From contig NZ_CP065359.1 of the NCBI RefSeq assembly GCF_019904295.1, forward strand, positions 3,470,001 to 3,534,000: 64,000 nt of DNA, read 5' to 3'. The stretch's first letter is position 1. The number at the start of each line of letters is the position of its first letter. The notes under the pieces were generated by a model. The model was given only the letters and a program-made list of their open reading frames with translations, was not told the origin of the DNA and searched no databases. Source of the stretch: Ruegeria sp. SCSIO 43209 (GTDB lineage Bacteria; Pseudomonadota; Alphaproteobacteria; Rhodobacterales; Rhodobacteraceae). The translations under genes were made by a program, and so were the position numbers. Positions 17,182-25,496 of the stretch are shown piece by piece.

Positions 17182-18212
17182 CCCGCACCGCCGTTGTGAT
17201 CTGCCCGGGTCGGGGCACTTATAACAAGCCTGAGCTGGGCTATCTGCACCAACATCATTCGGATCGTATGGACTTGTTCCGCAGCTTCGACGCTATTCGC
17301 GCCGGAACCGGACAGGATGCGATTACTGCCTTGGATGGGGCTGATCGCTTTAGCGTCGGGAAGTACTCGCGCGGCGATGTGGCCTCACCCCTGATCTATG
17401 CTGCCGCGTTGGCCGATGCGCAGGCATTGGCCAACGATATTGAAGTCGTCGCCGTCACTGGTAACTCGATGGGCTGGTATATTGCGCTGGCCACCGCAGG
17501 GGCATTGACCCCTGGGAACGGGTTTCGCGTGGTCAATACGATGGGCACGCTGATGCAGAAGCACCTGATCGGCGGTCAACTGGTTTACCCATTCGTCGAT
17601 GAGACATGGGCGAATGATCCTGCCCGCAAAGCCGCATTGCTGGATGAGGTGGCGAGGATCAATGCGTTGCACGATCACACTCTGGCGCTTTCCATCGATC
17701 TGGGCGGGATGCTGGTATTGGCAGGCAATGAGGCGGGTCTGACGGCGTTTGAGGCGGCACACCTCACCGTGCAGGATCGGTTCCCATTGCGGCTGGCCAA
17801 TCACGCCGCCTTTCATACGGCGCTGCAGGCCCCGGTGGCGGCGGAAGGTCGGGCGCAATTGAGTTCTGATCTTTTTGCTCAGCCCAAGTTCCCGATGATT
17901 GACGGGCGTGGCAAAATCTGGTGGCCCGGCGCAACTGACACGAGTGAGTTGTGGGACTACACGCTGGGCCATCAGGTGACCGAGACCTATGACTTCACCC
18001 ATGCGATCCAGACCGCCGCACGCGAGTTCGCGCCCGATCTGTTCATCGTCACCGGCCCCGGTGCAACGCTGAGCGGCGCGGTGGCGCAGTCACTAACACT
18101 GGGGCGCTGGCGGGGCATGACCGACAAGGCGTCATTCCAGTCGCATCAGGAGGCTGATCCGTTCCTCATCGCCATGGGGCGGGCTGACCAGCGCGCCCTT
18201 GCAACCAACTGA
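17178..18212 (+). CDS. FabD-like acyl (malonyl) transferase
   Basis: A 344-residue protein with the alpha/beta-hydrolase-like acyltransferase core of ACP S-malonyltransferases. TRTAVVICPGRGTY is the N-terminal strand, VAVTGNSMGWYIA the nucleophile elbow (G-N-S-M-G, serine nucleophile), and the histidine in LRLANHAAFHTAL a likely partner. It is translationally coupled to the E1 gene (ATGA overlap, AGGAG upstream), so it probably acts on the acyl product of that enzyme or loads a carrier. No ACP or synthase is seen, so it is unlikely to be the housekeeping fabD. Confidence 0.75.
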   Translation: MTRTAVVICPGRGTYNKPELGYLHQHHSDRMDLFRSFDAIRAGTGQDAITALDGADRFSVGKYSRGDVASPLIYAAALADAQALANDIEVVAVTGNSMGWYIALATAGALTPGNGFRVVNTMGTLMQKHLIGGQLVYPFVDETWANDPARKAALLDEVARINALHDHTLALSIDLGGMLVLAGNEAGLTAFEAAHLTVQDRFPLRLANHAAFHTALQAPVAAEGRAQLSSDLFAQPKFPMIDGRGKIWWPGATDTSELWDYTLGHQVTETYDFTHAIQTAAREFAPDLFIVTGPGATLSGAVAQSLTLGRWRGMTDKASFQSHQEADPFLIAMGRADQRALATN

Positions 18213-18253
18213 GACCAGCCTGATGATCGGCGAAACTTTGGCGAGGCCCGGGC

Positions 18254-19525
18254 ATGCGCAACTATGATCAATCGTTATGGCGGCAGACCTGTCGCGAGCG
18301 TATCGACACGCAAAAGCTGTCTGATGACGTAAGCGTTGATCTTGCCGTGATCGGCGGTGGTTACACCGGGTGTTCTGCGGCCTTGACCGCAGCAAAAGCG
18401 GGGGCTTCGGTGTGCCTGCTCGAAGCGCATCAGATCGGCCATGGTGGATCGGGGCGGAATGTCGGTCTCGTCAACGCAGGGCTTTGGCTGCCACCCGATC
18501 AAATTCGGTCGCATCTGGGGCAAATGGCGGGGGATCGGTTGATCGATCTGCTGGCTAACGCGCCGTCAGACGTGTTCGAGTTGATTGAAGCGCACGGGAT
18601 TGACTGCGAGCCTGAGCGGCAAGGCACGTTGCATTGTGCTCATTCGGCCTCGGGCTTTGGTGATCTGCGTACCCGCCACGCACAGCTGAGCGCTTCTGGT
18701 GCGCCGGTCGAATTGCTCGATCCTGATGCGTCGCGCCAGCGGACGGGCAGCCCGGCAGTCCACGGCGCATTGTTTGACCCCCGCGCGGGTACAATTCAGC
18801 CGCTGGGCTATGCGGTGGGACTGGCCCGCGCCGCACAGAATGCGGGGGCGCAGATATATACGCAAAGCCCGGTTCGATCTTTGCGGCAGGAAGCCGGGGC
18901 TTGGGTGCTGCAGGGGGATGGTGGAACCGTACGCGCAAGATCGGTTATTCAGGCGACCAACGCTTATCATCTGGGCATCGCCGATACGGCACCAGACTAT
19001 GTGCCGGTCTACTACTTCCAATACGCCACCGCGCCGCTGTCCCATAACCTGCGGGCCAGCATATTGCCTAAAGCAGAGGGATGCTGGGATACCGGCCTGA
19101 TCATGACATCCTTCCGTTTGGACCAGGCAGGACGGTTTATCATTGGCGGTATGGGCGACCTAAGCAGCGCCGGAGGATTTGCACACAAATCCTGGATCAA
19201 GCGCAAACTGGCTGCACTTTATCCGCAATTGGCGGATCAGCCGTTGATTGAGGGCTGGCATGGGCGGATTGCCATGACTTCGGATCATATTCCCAAAATC
19301 ACTCTGATCGGTCCAAATGCGTTAGCAGCGCATGGGTTTTCGGGGCGTGGGATCGGGCCGGGCACCGTGTTCGGGCGTTTGATGGCCAAAAGTCTGCTCA
19401 AGGACGATCCGTCCTTGCTGCCGATTCCGTCGGTGGCTGAGTATAGCGAAAACTTGACTGGCCTGCGCCGCGCCTTCTTCGAAACCGGCGCGGCGCTGAC
19501 GCATTTTGTTAAGGCGCGGTTCTGA
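18254..19525 (+). CDS. FAD-dependent amine/amino-acid oxidoreductase (DadA/PuuB-like)
   Basis: A 423-residue DAO-family flavoprotein. The N-terminal dinucleotide motif VDLAVIGGGYTGCSAALTAA and the GGSGRNVGLVNAG flavin loop are clear, as is the C-terminal FSGRGIGPGT FAD contact. It fits oxidation of a secondary amine or amino acid to the imine. It is the third gene downstream of the E1 enzyme, with a 41-base gap, and likely the same operon. Substrate unknown: gamma-glutamylputrescine, sarcosine or glycine oxidase types look alike at this level. Confidence 0.8.
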   Translation: MRNYDQSLWRQTCRERIDTQKLSDDVSVDLAVIGGGYTGCSAALTAAKAGASVCLLEAHQIGHGGSGRNVGLVNAGLWLPPDQIRSHLGQMAGDRLIDLLANAPSDVFELIEAHGIDCEPERQGTLHCAHSASGFGDLRTRHAQLSASGAPVELLDPDASRQRTGSPAVHGALFDPRAGTIQPLGYAVGLARAAQNAGAQIYTQSPVRSLRQEAGAWVLQGDGGTVRARSVIQATNAYHLGIADTAPDYVPVYYFQYATAPLSHNLRASILPKAEGCWDTGLIMTSFRLDQAGRFIIGGMGDLSSAGGFAHKSWIKRKLAALYPQLADQPLIEGWHGRIAMTSDHIPKITLIGPNALAAHGFSGRGIGPGTVFGRLMAKSLLKDDPSLLPIPSVAEYSENLTGLRRAFFETGAALTHFVKARF

Positions 19526-19527
19526 AT

Positions 19528-20229
19528 TCAGACAGACCGGGTGATGCCGCCATCGACGCGGATGTTCTGCCCGGTTATGTAGCCTCCGCCTTCGGAGGCG
19601 AGCATAGCCACGACCGAGGCGATCTCATCATAGCTGCGCCCGTAGCGACCCATCGGGATGCGTGCGCGGAACTCTTCCTTTTCCGGGAGGCTGTCGATGA
19701 AACCGGGCAAGACATTGTTCATGCGGATATTCTCGGCGGCGTATTTGTCCGAGAACAGCTTGGTGAAAGCAGCCAACCCAGCGCGGAATACGCCCGAAGT
19801 TGGAAAAACCGGGTCCGGTTCAAACGCAGCAAAGGTTGAGATGTTGATGATCGATCCACCGCCCTGCGTTTGCATGATCGGGGTCACCAGTCGGGTCGGT
19901 CGGACGGCATTCATGAAATAGACATCCATGCCGGTGTGCCAGTCCTCATCGGTCAGCTCCAGCACCGCTGCGCGGGGTCCGTGCCCGGCTGAGTTCACCA
20001 GCACATCGATCCGCCCCCAATGGGACATTGCAGCATCGACCAGTTTCTGCAGGTCATCATTCGACTGGTTCGAGCCCGTGATGCCCACGCCACCCAACTC
20101 ATGCGCCAGCGCCTCACCCTTGCCTGACGAGGACAGGATGCCGACTTTGAAACCATCCGCCGCCAATCTGCGCGCGGAATCCGCGCCCATACCGCTGCCG
20201 CCTGCCGTGATCAAAGCTACTTTTTCCAT
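19528..20229 (-). CDS. SDR-family protein lacking the canonical Tyr/Lys
   Basis: A 233-residue short-chain dehydrogenase fold: cofactor motif LITAGGSGMGADSAR (TAGGxGxG), DVLVNSAGHGP, and the C-terminal GYITGQNIRVDGG. At the catalytic position the usual Y-x-x-x-K reads S-G-V-F-R (in PTSGVFRAGLAAFTK), so both the proton-donor Tyr and the Lys are replaced. A subfamily of SDRs with S/L-x-x-x-R is known to me, so this is probably a stable feature. The ATG at 20229 has AAAGGAG seven bases upstream; an in-frame GTG at 20235 is too close to it. Divergent from the LysR gene. Confidence 0.82.
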   Translation of the reverse strand: MEKVALITAGGSGMGADSARRLAADGFKVGILSSSGKGEALAHELGGVGITGSNQSNDDLQKLVDAAMSHWGRIDVLVNSAGHGPRAAVLELTDEDWHTGMDVYFMNAVRPTRLVTPIMQTQGGGSIINISTFAAFEPDPVFPTSGVFRAGLAAFTKLFSDKYAAENIRMNNVLPGFIDSLPEKEEFRARIPMGRYGRSYDEIASVVAMLASEGGGYITGQNIRVDGGITRSV

Positions 20230-20308
20230 CTTCACGCTCCTTTGCGATGTTTGGTATAAAGATGGCTGGCAGCGTTCACTTTGACCAATCAGTTCTATTG
20301 CGCATAGG

Positions 20309-20325
20309 CTGTAGAAAATCTACAG
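20309..20325. promoter_or_regulatory. Nested dyad operator candidate upstream of LysR
   Basis: CTGTAGA (20309-20315), AAA, TCTACAG (20319-20325) is a perfect 7-3-7 inverted repeat. It is nested in an outer pair GCATAG (20302-20307) / CTATGC (20331-20336) whose right arm covers the ATG at 20333. It lies between the SDR (-) and LysR (+) genes and is the likely autoregulatory site. Confidence 0.5.
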
Positions 20326-20332
20326 TTTAGCT

Positions 20333-21184
20333 ATGCCCGCTCTTCCACCTCTCAACGCGATGCGCGCCTTCGAGGCCTCGGCACGCCACCTGAATTTTCG
20401 TCTTGCTGCGGAAGAAATCGGCGTAACCCAAGGGGCCGTTGCGCAGCAGGTGCGGGGGTTGGAGGCGCGGCTGGGCACTGCACTCTTTGAACGACTACCA
20501 CGTGGGTTGCGCTTGACCGAAGCGGGGCGTCGGTTCCACGCGCCGCTGCGTCGGGCGTTTCGGCTGATTGAAGAGGCTGTCGATGAGCTGGCTGATCAGC
20601 GGCAGATCACGATCTCGGTCACGCCCAGCTTTGCCTCAAAATGGCTGGTGCCGCGTCTGAATGATTTTGTGACCCGCCATCCCGATATCTCGGTGCAGGT
20701 TGACGCGCGCGAGCGGTTGGCGGATTTCCAGTCTGATGGAATCGATATTGCAGTACGCCAGAGCCGTTCACCGGTTGCTCGAGATCTGCAAGCAACACCT
20801 TTGTTCTCGACCGAATTCGTTGTTGTGGGCAGTCCGGACCTCGCATCGCAAATTTCAGGTCCAGACGACCTGATGCAACACGTTTTGCTAAGCGATTCCC
20901 ATGGGCTGTGGCCGTTGTTTCTTGAACGCGCCGGGGTCGAGGGGAAGCCGCGGATGATGAGTTTCAGCCAGACAAGTCTGGCGATAGACGCCGCTGTCTC
21001 GGGGCAAGGCTTTGCGCTGGCCAATGCGCCACTTGTGTCTGCGGAACTGACTTCGGGTCGGTTGGTGCAGCCGCTCTCTGAGGTGCTGGTTGACGATTTG
21101 AGCTTTTTCATCGTCACCCCGCAGAAACCGCGCCAACCGGAGCTGGTGAAACAAATGCGCGACTGGTTGCTATCTCAGGTCTGA
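20333..21184 (+). CDS. LysR-family regulator (GcvA type)
   Basis: A 283-residue LysR regulator of the GcvA branch: the opening PPLNAMRAFEASARHLNF, the HTH with RLAAEEIGVTQGAVAQQV, and RLTEAGRRF are diagnostic. It is divergent from the SDR gene, its probable target, with a strong dyad in between. Its 3' end overlaps the next LysR gene (opposite strand) by ten bases. Confidence 0.87.
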   Translation: MPALPPLNAMRAFEASARHLNFRLAAEEIGVTQGAVAQQVRGLEARLGTALFERLPRGLRLTEAGRRFHAPLRRAFRLIEEAVDELADQRQITISVTPSFASKWLVPRLNDFVTRHPDISVQVDARERLADFQSDGIDIAVRQSRSPVARDLQATPLFSTEFVVVGSPDLASQISGPDDLMQHVLLSDSHGLWPLFLERAGVEGKPRMMSFSQTSLAIDAAVSGQGFALANAPLVSAELTSGRLVQPLSEVLVDDLSFFIVTPQKPRQPELVKQMRDWLLSQV

Positions 21185-22077
21185 AGTGTGGCAGCAATCG
21201 CGTCGATCCGGTCGCGTAACCAACGATGTGCCGGGTCGTTGGCCGAGCGTTGGTGCCAGACCATATAGATTGACACTGCTTCGCATTTGAACGGCAGTGG
21301 TGCGCTGTCCAGCGTGGCAAGCGGCCCGCGTTTCATCAGCGCCGTGTCGGTCGAGATCAGGTCGCTGCCTTTCACGAAAGGCGGGATTGCGTTGAAATGC
21401 GGCAGGGTTACGACGGGCGGTCTGATCTGGCTTTGATCCACGCCACGCATCACGGCACGGGCGTTGCGCCCGTCGGCAAATCGCACCTCGACATGATCGC
21501 TATTGCAATAGGATTGCCAATCCTCAGGCGGATCACGGTGAGCGGCATCATAGAATACCAACAACGGGCTGGTGATCAGCCGCTTCTGAAAGATATCCGG
21601 CCCGTCCGGTGGCAGCGGGGTGAGCATCAATTGACACCGGTCGCTGCGCAGCAAGTCCGGGTCGGGAACACCCGACGGGATGAACTCCAGCCGCAACCTG
21701 ACGCCTTCGGCGCGTGTCGCCCGCAGAAGTTCGGGAAAGATCAACTCGCGCGGCATGTCGTTGGTGGCGATCTGAATGTCCATCTGTTCGGACAGCGGAT
21801 CAAACGGGCGACCTTCGGTCAGGGCGCGCATGTTGTCCAGCACCTGTTGCACCGGCTCTTTCAGCGACAAAGCGCGCTCGGTCGGGGTCAGCCCCTGTCC
21901 GGATCGGACAAATAGTGGATCGCCCAGCACTTGCCGCAACTTGCCCAGCGTATGGCTGATGGCCGATTGCGTCACCCCTAACCGGTCGGCAGCTTTCGAG
22001 ACCGAGCTTTCTTCGAGTATCGTCAGGAACACCCGTAGGACCTTGCCGTCCAGATCTGTGAAATCAATTCTGCTCAT
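21175..22077 (-). CDS. LysR-family regulator of the dehalogenase locus
   Basis: A 300-residue NodD/LinR-like LysR protein: HTH with SSVSKAADRLGVTQSAISHTL and the linker LVRSGQGL-like sequence FVRSGQGLTPTERA. It is divergent from the reductive dehalogenase gene (start 22155), with only 77 bases between them, and so likely senses the halogenated compound or a breakdown product. A 24-base dyad begins two bases beyond its ATG. Confidence 0.85.
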   Translation of the reverse strand: MSRIDFTDLDGKVLRVFLTILEESSVSKAADRLGVTQSAISHTLGKLRQVLGDPLFVRSGQGLTPTERALSLKEPVQQVLDNMRALTEGRPFDPLSEQMDIQIATNDMPRELIFPELLRATRAEGVRLRLEFIPSGVPDPDLLRSDRCQLMLTPLPPDGPDIFQKRLITSPLLVFYDAAHRDPPEDWQSYCNSDHVEVRFADGRNARAVMRGVDQSQIRPPVVTLPHFNAIPPFVKGSDLISTDTALMKRGPLATLDSAPLPFKCEAVSIYMVWHQRSANDPAHRWLRDRIDAIAATLQT

Positions 22078-22078
22078 A

Positions 22079-22102
22079 CCATTTATGATTATTCATGAAT
22101 GG
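22079..22102. promoter_or_regulatory. Dyad operator candidate between LysR and dehalogenase
   Basis: CCATTTATGA (22079-22088), TTAT, TCATGAATGG (22093-22102): an inverted repeat with nine of ten positions matching. It starts one base upstream of the LysR gene's start codon, within the divergent region to the dehalogenase at 22155, and is the obvious candidate binding site. Confidence 0.5.
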
Positions 22103-22154
22103 ATTTGGTGTCCATGCCGGGGTAGGGGAAAGGGCAGCTAACTGGAGGCGCGCG

Positions 22155-25100
22155 ATGGGGATCCGCTTTTTCTCGGACAAGAACAGACCTGTTCACATGG
22201 GTCCGTTCCCGCTGGAACGGCTGGCGCGGCAGGATCGGATGCCTGATCTGGCGCAGGTCGAACCGATGTGTGCGCTTAGCTTTCGCAGGCCCGAGCAGCC
22301 CGAAAGCATCGTGAATGCGATGGGAGAGTTTCAGGCGATGATGGACGCAATCCGGGATGGATTTGTGAACCCCGTCGCATCGGAAATTCCTGCCAACCCA
22401 GCAGATCGTGCCAACCATCTGAAAGCGTTTGGCTATTTCAACGATGCGTCGATGATGGGCTGCGGGCCGCTACCCGCGGAGGCGATGTTGGCTGAGCCTC
22501 GGCGCAACCCGGATATCGACCGGCTGGCACATGCGCTAAGGACACGGCAAACCAAAACGCTGGCCTCGGGCATCGATGTGATCATGGCGGATCTAAAAGA
22601 AAGCATGGAGGCCGCGCCACGCCCGATGGACCGTCATCGCCATACGCTCGTGTTTCTGTATGAGTTCAACCGCGATCCGGACCCCTCGGAGCCCGGGACC
22701 GATTGGATCATGGATGCGCAGGATCACCGCGCCTGTTTGCTTGCCACCGAGAATGCTGTGGTCATTGCCAACTACATCCGCCTCCTGGGTTTCGATGCGC
22801 GGGCGCATACGGCGATGTCCTCTGAGGTTGATCTGGGTAAGCTGGCAGTTGCTGCGGGTCTGGCCTCGGTTGAGGATGGTGCGGTTGTGGTGCCCTGGTT
22901 GGGTAAGCGGTTCGGATTGGCCGCTGTGACCACCGAAATGGAGATCGCGCATGACCGACCCTTGCGACCGCTGGCCGAACAACCGTGGTTCCGCACGCAA
23001 GGACCTGCATGGTGGCTGGGTGCAGGCTTCGCCAAGAACGCTGTGAACCGGGATGCCTATGCCAAGCGGCGCTATGTGGACGGGGCACATCCTTTTGAAA
23101 ACCTCAAACGAGTCGACACACCGACCACCTATATCGACGAGCAAAACGTAGCCCGGGTGCCCAAACGCGCAGACATGTTTGCGCGGGCTCAGTTCGGCGA
23201 CATGGGTAAGTCGCTGCAAGACGCGACAAAGGGCGGGCATTACGTGCGCAAATCCGCCCCCAGCTTTGCCCAACGCCGCGCGCTGGGCGCATTTGTTTTG
23301 CTGCAGGACGGTGACAGCGCCGAGGCAGTACAGCCCACAGATACTGAAAGAAATGCCGCGAATATCAAGGCTGCAACCTATTTCCTTGGGGTCGATGCGG
23401 TCGGGCTCAGCCGGTGCCCCGAGTGGAGCTGGTATTCCCATGACGCCACCGGAGAAGAAATCGTTCCGCCCCATGATCAGGCGATCAGCATGATCATCGA
23501 CCAGGGCTATGAGACGATGGAAGGCGCCAGCGGGGATGACTGGATCAGCGTGGCCCAATCCATGCGCGCCTATCTGCGGTTTTCACTGCTGGGGGGCGTG
23601 ATCGCGCAGCAAATCCGAAATCTCGGCTACAAGGCCAAGGCGCATACGGTGATGGATGGCGAGGTGCTGCAACCGCCGCTGCTGCTGTTGTCGGGGTTGG
23701 GCGAGGTCAGTCGGATCGGTGAGGTGATCCTGAACCCCTATCTTGGCCCGCGCCTGAAATCCGGTGTCGTGACAACCGACATGCCGATGACGCATGACAA
23801 GCCCATCGATTTCGGCCTTCAGACGTTTTGCGAAAGCTGCAACAAATGCGCTCGGGAATGCCCTTCGGGCGCGATCACTGCCGGGCCAAAGCTGATGTTC
23901 AACGGCTATGAAATCTGGAAATCCGACAGCCAGAAATGCGCCACTTACCGTATCACCACGCCCGGGGGGGCGATGTGCGGACGATGCATGAAGACCTGCC
24001 CGTGGAATCTCGAAGGTATATTCAAGGAACGCCCGTTCCGATGGGCTGCGATGAATATTCCGCAGGCCGCGCCTGCATTGGCCAAACTGGATGACGCCGT
24101 CGGTAATGGTGGTCTGAATGACACCAAGAAATGGTGGTGGGATATCGAACTGGAAGCCGACGGAGCCTATCGCCCGTCGCAGCACCCATTGAACCGGCGG
24201 GACCTACAAAAAGACCTCGATTTGAAGTACGAGGATCAGACGCTTGCTGTCTACCCCGCTCCGCTCGCTCCGCACCCATGGCCCTATCCCTTCAACATGG
24301 ACCGGGAAGCCGGAATTGCCGCCTATGAGGCGATGGTCACAGCTGAAGACTACAAAGCGCGCAAAACGGCAGGCGATATGTCTGTGATCCACCGTTATCA
24401 GGTCGCCGGGGACGCCCCGGTGATGCGGGTGGAACTAACCAAGGTCGACAAGATGACCTCGGATGTCACCAAGTACGAGTTCTCAACCCTCGACGGTGCG
24501 CCCTTGCCGAAATGGACTGCGGGCGCGCATCTGGACGTGCTGGTTTCGCCCGAATTCCTGCGGCAGTACTCGATGTCGGGCGATCCCTCCGACCGCACCA
24601 CATATCAGATCGGCGTGCTGCGCGAGGATGAAGGGCGCGGCGGCTCGGCCTTGCTGCATCGCATCTTCAACGAAGGGCGCAAGGTCTTCATCTCAAAGCC
24701 GATAAACCATTTTGAGCTGGACGAGACTGCAACCAAAACCTTTCTGATGGGCGGCGGTATTGGCATCACGCCGATGATTGCTTTTGCCCACCGACTACAT
24801 GCGATGGGCAAACCGTTCGAGCTTCACTATTCCGCCAGCACACGAGCAGGTGCCGGATATCTGGATGATCTGGCGGCTGTGCCATGGGCCGATCACGTGC
24901 AATATTACTTCTCAGACGAGGGCACACGGGCTGATCTGGAGGCTGTTCTGGGCGGATATCAGGACGGATGGCACGTTTATACCTGCGGCCCCGACCGCTA
25001 TATGGACGGCGTCATTCACGCTGCCGAACGGCAGGGGTTTCCGGAAGGTGCACGGCATCTCGAATTTTTCTCCGTGCCGGAACAGCCCGAATATGAGAAC

Positions 25101-25367
25101 CATCCGTTCACTCTGAAATTGGCGAAATCGGGTCGGGAGTTGACTGTTCCCGCTGACAAAGATGCGGCGCAGGTACTTAATGAGGCGGGCTTTCACGTGG
25201 ATGTGAAATGCGCTGATGGGATCTGCGGGGTCTGCAAATGTGACGTGATTTCAGGTGAGATCGAACACCGCGATTTCGTTTTGTCCAACAAACAACGCGA
25301 AGGTGCGATCATACTGTGCCAAAGCCGGGCGGCCCGGGCAGACGGGGTGATCGAGATCGATCTGTGA
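22155..25367 (+). CDS. Self-sufficient reductive dehalogenase (RdhA fused to flavin reductase and ferredoxin)
   Basis: A 1070-residue protein of the BhbA/NpRdhA type. Residues ~1-650 are the corrinoid/Fe-S dehalogenase with two ferredoxin clusters: CESCNKCARECP (C559, 562, 565, 569), and a second set with CGRCMKTCPWN near 609-616. Residues ~750-985 are a ferredoxin-NADP-reductase-like unit (RQYSMSGDPSD, FLMGGGIGITPMIA). The last ~85 are a plant-type 2Fe-2S domain (CADGICGVCKC). The family removes halogen from haloaromatics aerobically in the cytosol, with no Tat signal or membrane anchor. The corrinoid half contains an internal duplication. The start at 22155 has GGAGG seven bases upstream. 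Confidence 0.88.
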   Translation: MGIRFFSDKNRPVHMGPFPLERLARQDRMPDLAQVEPMCALSFRRPEQPESIVNAMGEFQAMMDAIRDGFVNPVASEIPANPADRANHLKAFGYFNDASMMGCGPLPAEAMLAEPRRNPDIDRLAHALRTRQTKTLASGIDVIMADLKESMEAAPRPMDRHRHTLVFLYEFNRDPDPSEPGTDWIMDAQDHRACLLATENAVVIANYIRLLGFDARAHTAMSSEVDLGKLAVAAGLASVEDGAVVVPWLGKRFGLAAVTTEMEIAHDRPLRPLAEQPWFRTQGPAWWLGAGFAKNAVNRDAYAKRRYVDGAHPFENLKRVDTPTTYIDEQNVARVPKRADMFARAQFGDMGKSLQDATKGGHYVRKSAPSFAQRRALGAFVLLQDGDSAEAVQPTDTERNAANIKAATYFLGVDAVGLSRCPEWSWYSHDATGEEIVPPHDQAISMIIDQGYETMEGASGDDWISVAQSMRAYLRFSLLGGVIAQQIRNLGYKAKAHTVMDGEVLQPPLLLLSGLGEVSRIGEVILNPYLGPRLKSGVVTTDMPMTHDKPIDFGLQTFCESCNKCARECPSGAITAGPKLMFNGYEIWKSDSQKCATYRITTPGGAMCGRCMKTCPWNLEGIFKERPFRWAAMNIPQAAPALAKLDDAVGNGGLNDTKKWWWDIELEADGAYRPSQHPLNRRDLQKDLDLKYEDQTLAVYPAPLAPHPWPYPFNMDREAGIAAYEAMVTAEDYKARKTAGDMSVIHRYQVAGDAPVMRVELTKVDKMTSDVTKYEFSTLDGAPLPKWTAGAHLDVLVSPEFLRQYSMSGDPSDRTTYQIGVLREDEGRGGSALLHRIFNEGRKVFISKPINHFELDETATKTFLMGGGIGITPMIAFAHRLHAMGKPFELHYSASTRAGAGYLDDLAAVPWADHVQYYFSDEGTRADLEAVLGGYQDGWHVYTCGPDRYMDGVIHAAERQGFPEGARHLEFFSVPEQPEYENHPFTLKLAKSGRELTVPADKDAAQVLNEAGFHVDVKCADGICGVCKCDVISGEIEHRDFVLSNKQREGAIILCQSRAARADGVIEIDL

Positions 25368-25496
25368 TTGCTCTCGATAAAACGACATTTTGAATCCCAA
25401 AAATTGGTCGTTCCAGCCATGGACGCCGCCGACTTGCTGCACTAACGTCCCCGGCGAACCCCAGTCTATCCTGATCAACAGGTGCGAGGTACTTTC

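Noticed and set aside
17178..18212. Housekeeping fabD
   Set aside because: No other fatty-acid synthesis genes are adjacent and it is coupled to an E1 enzyme; probably a specialised transferase.
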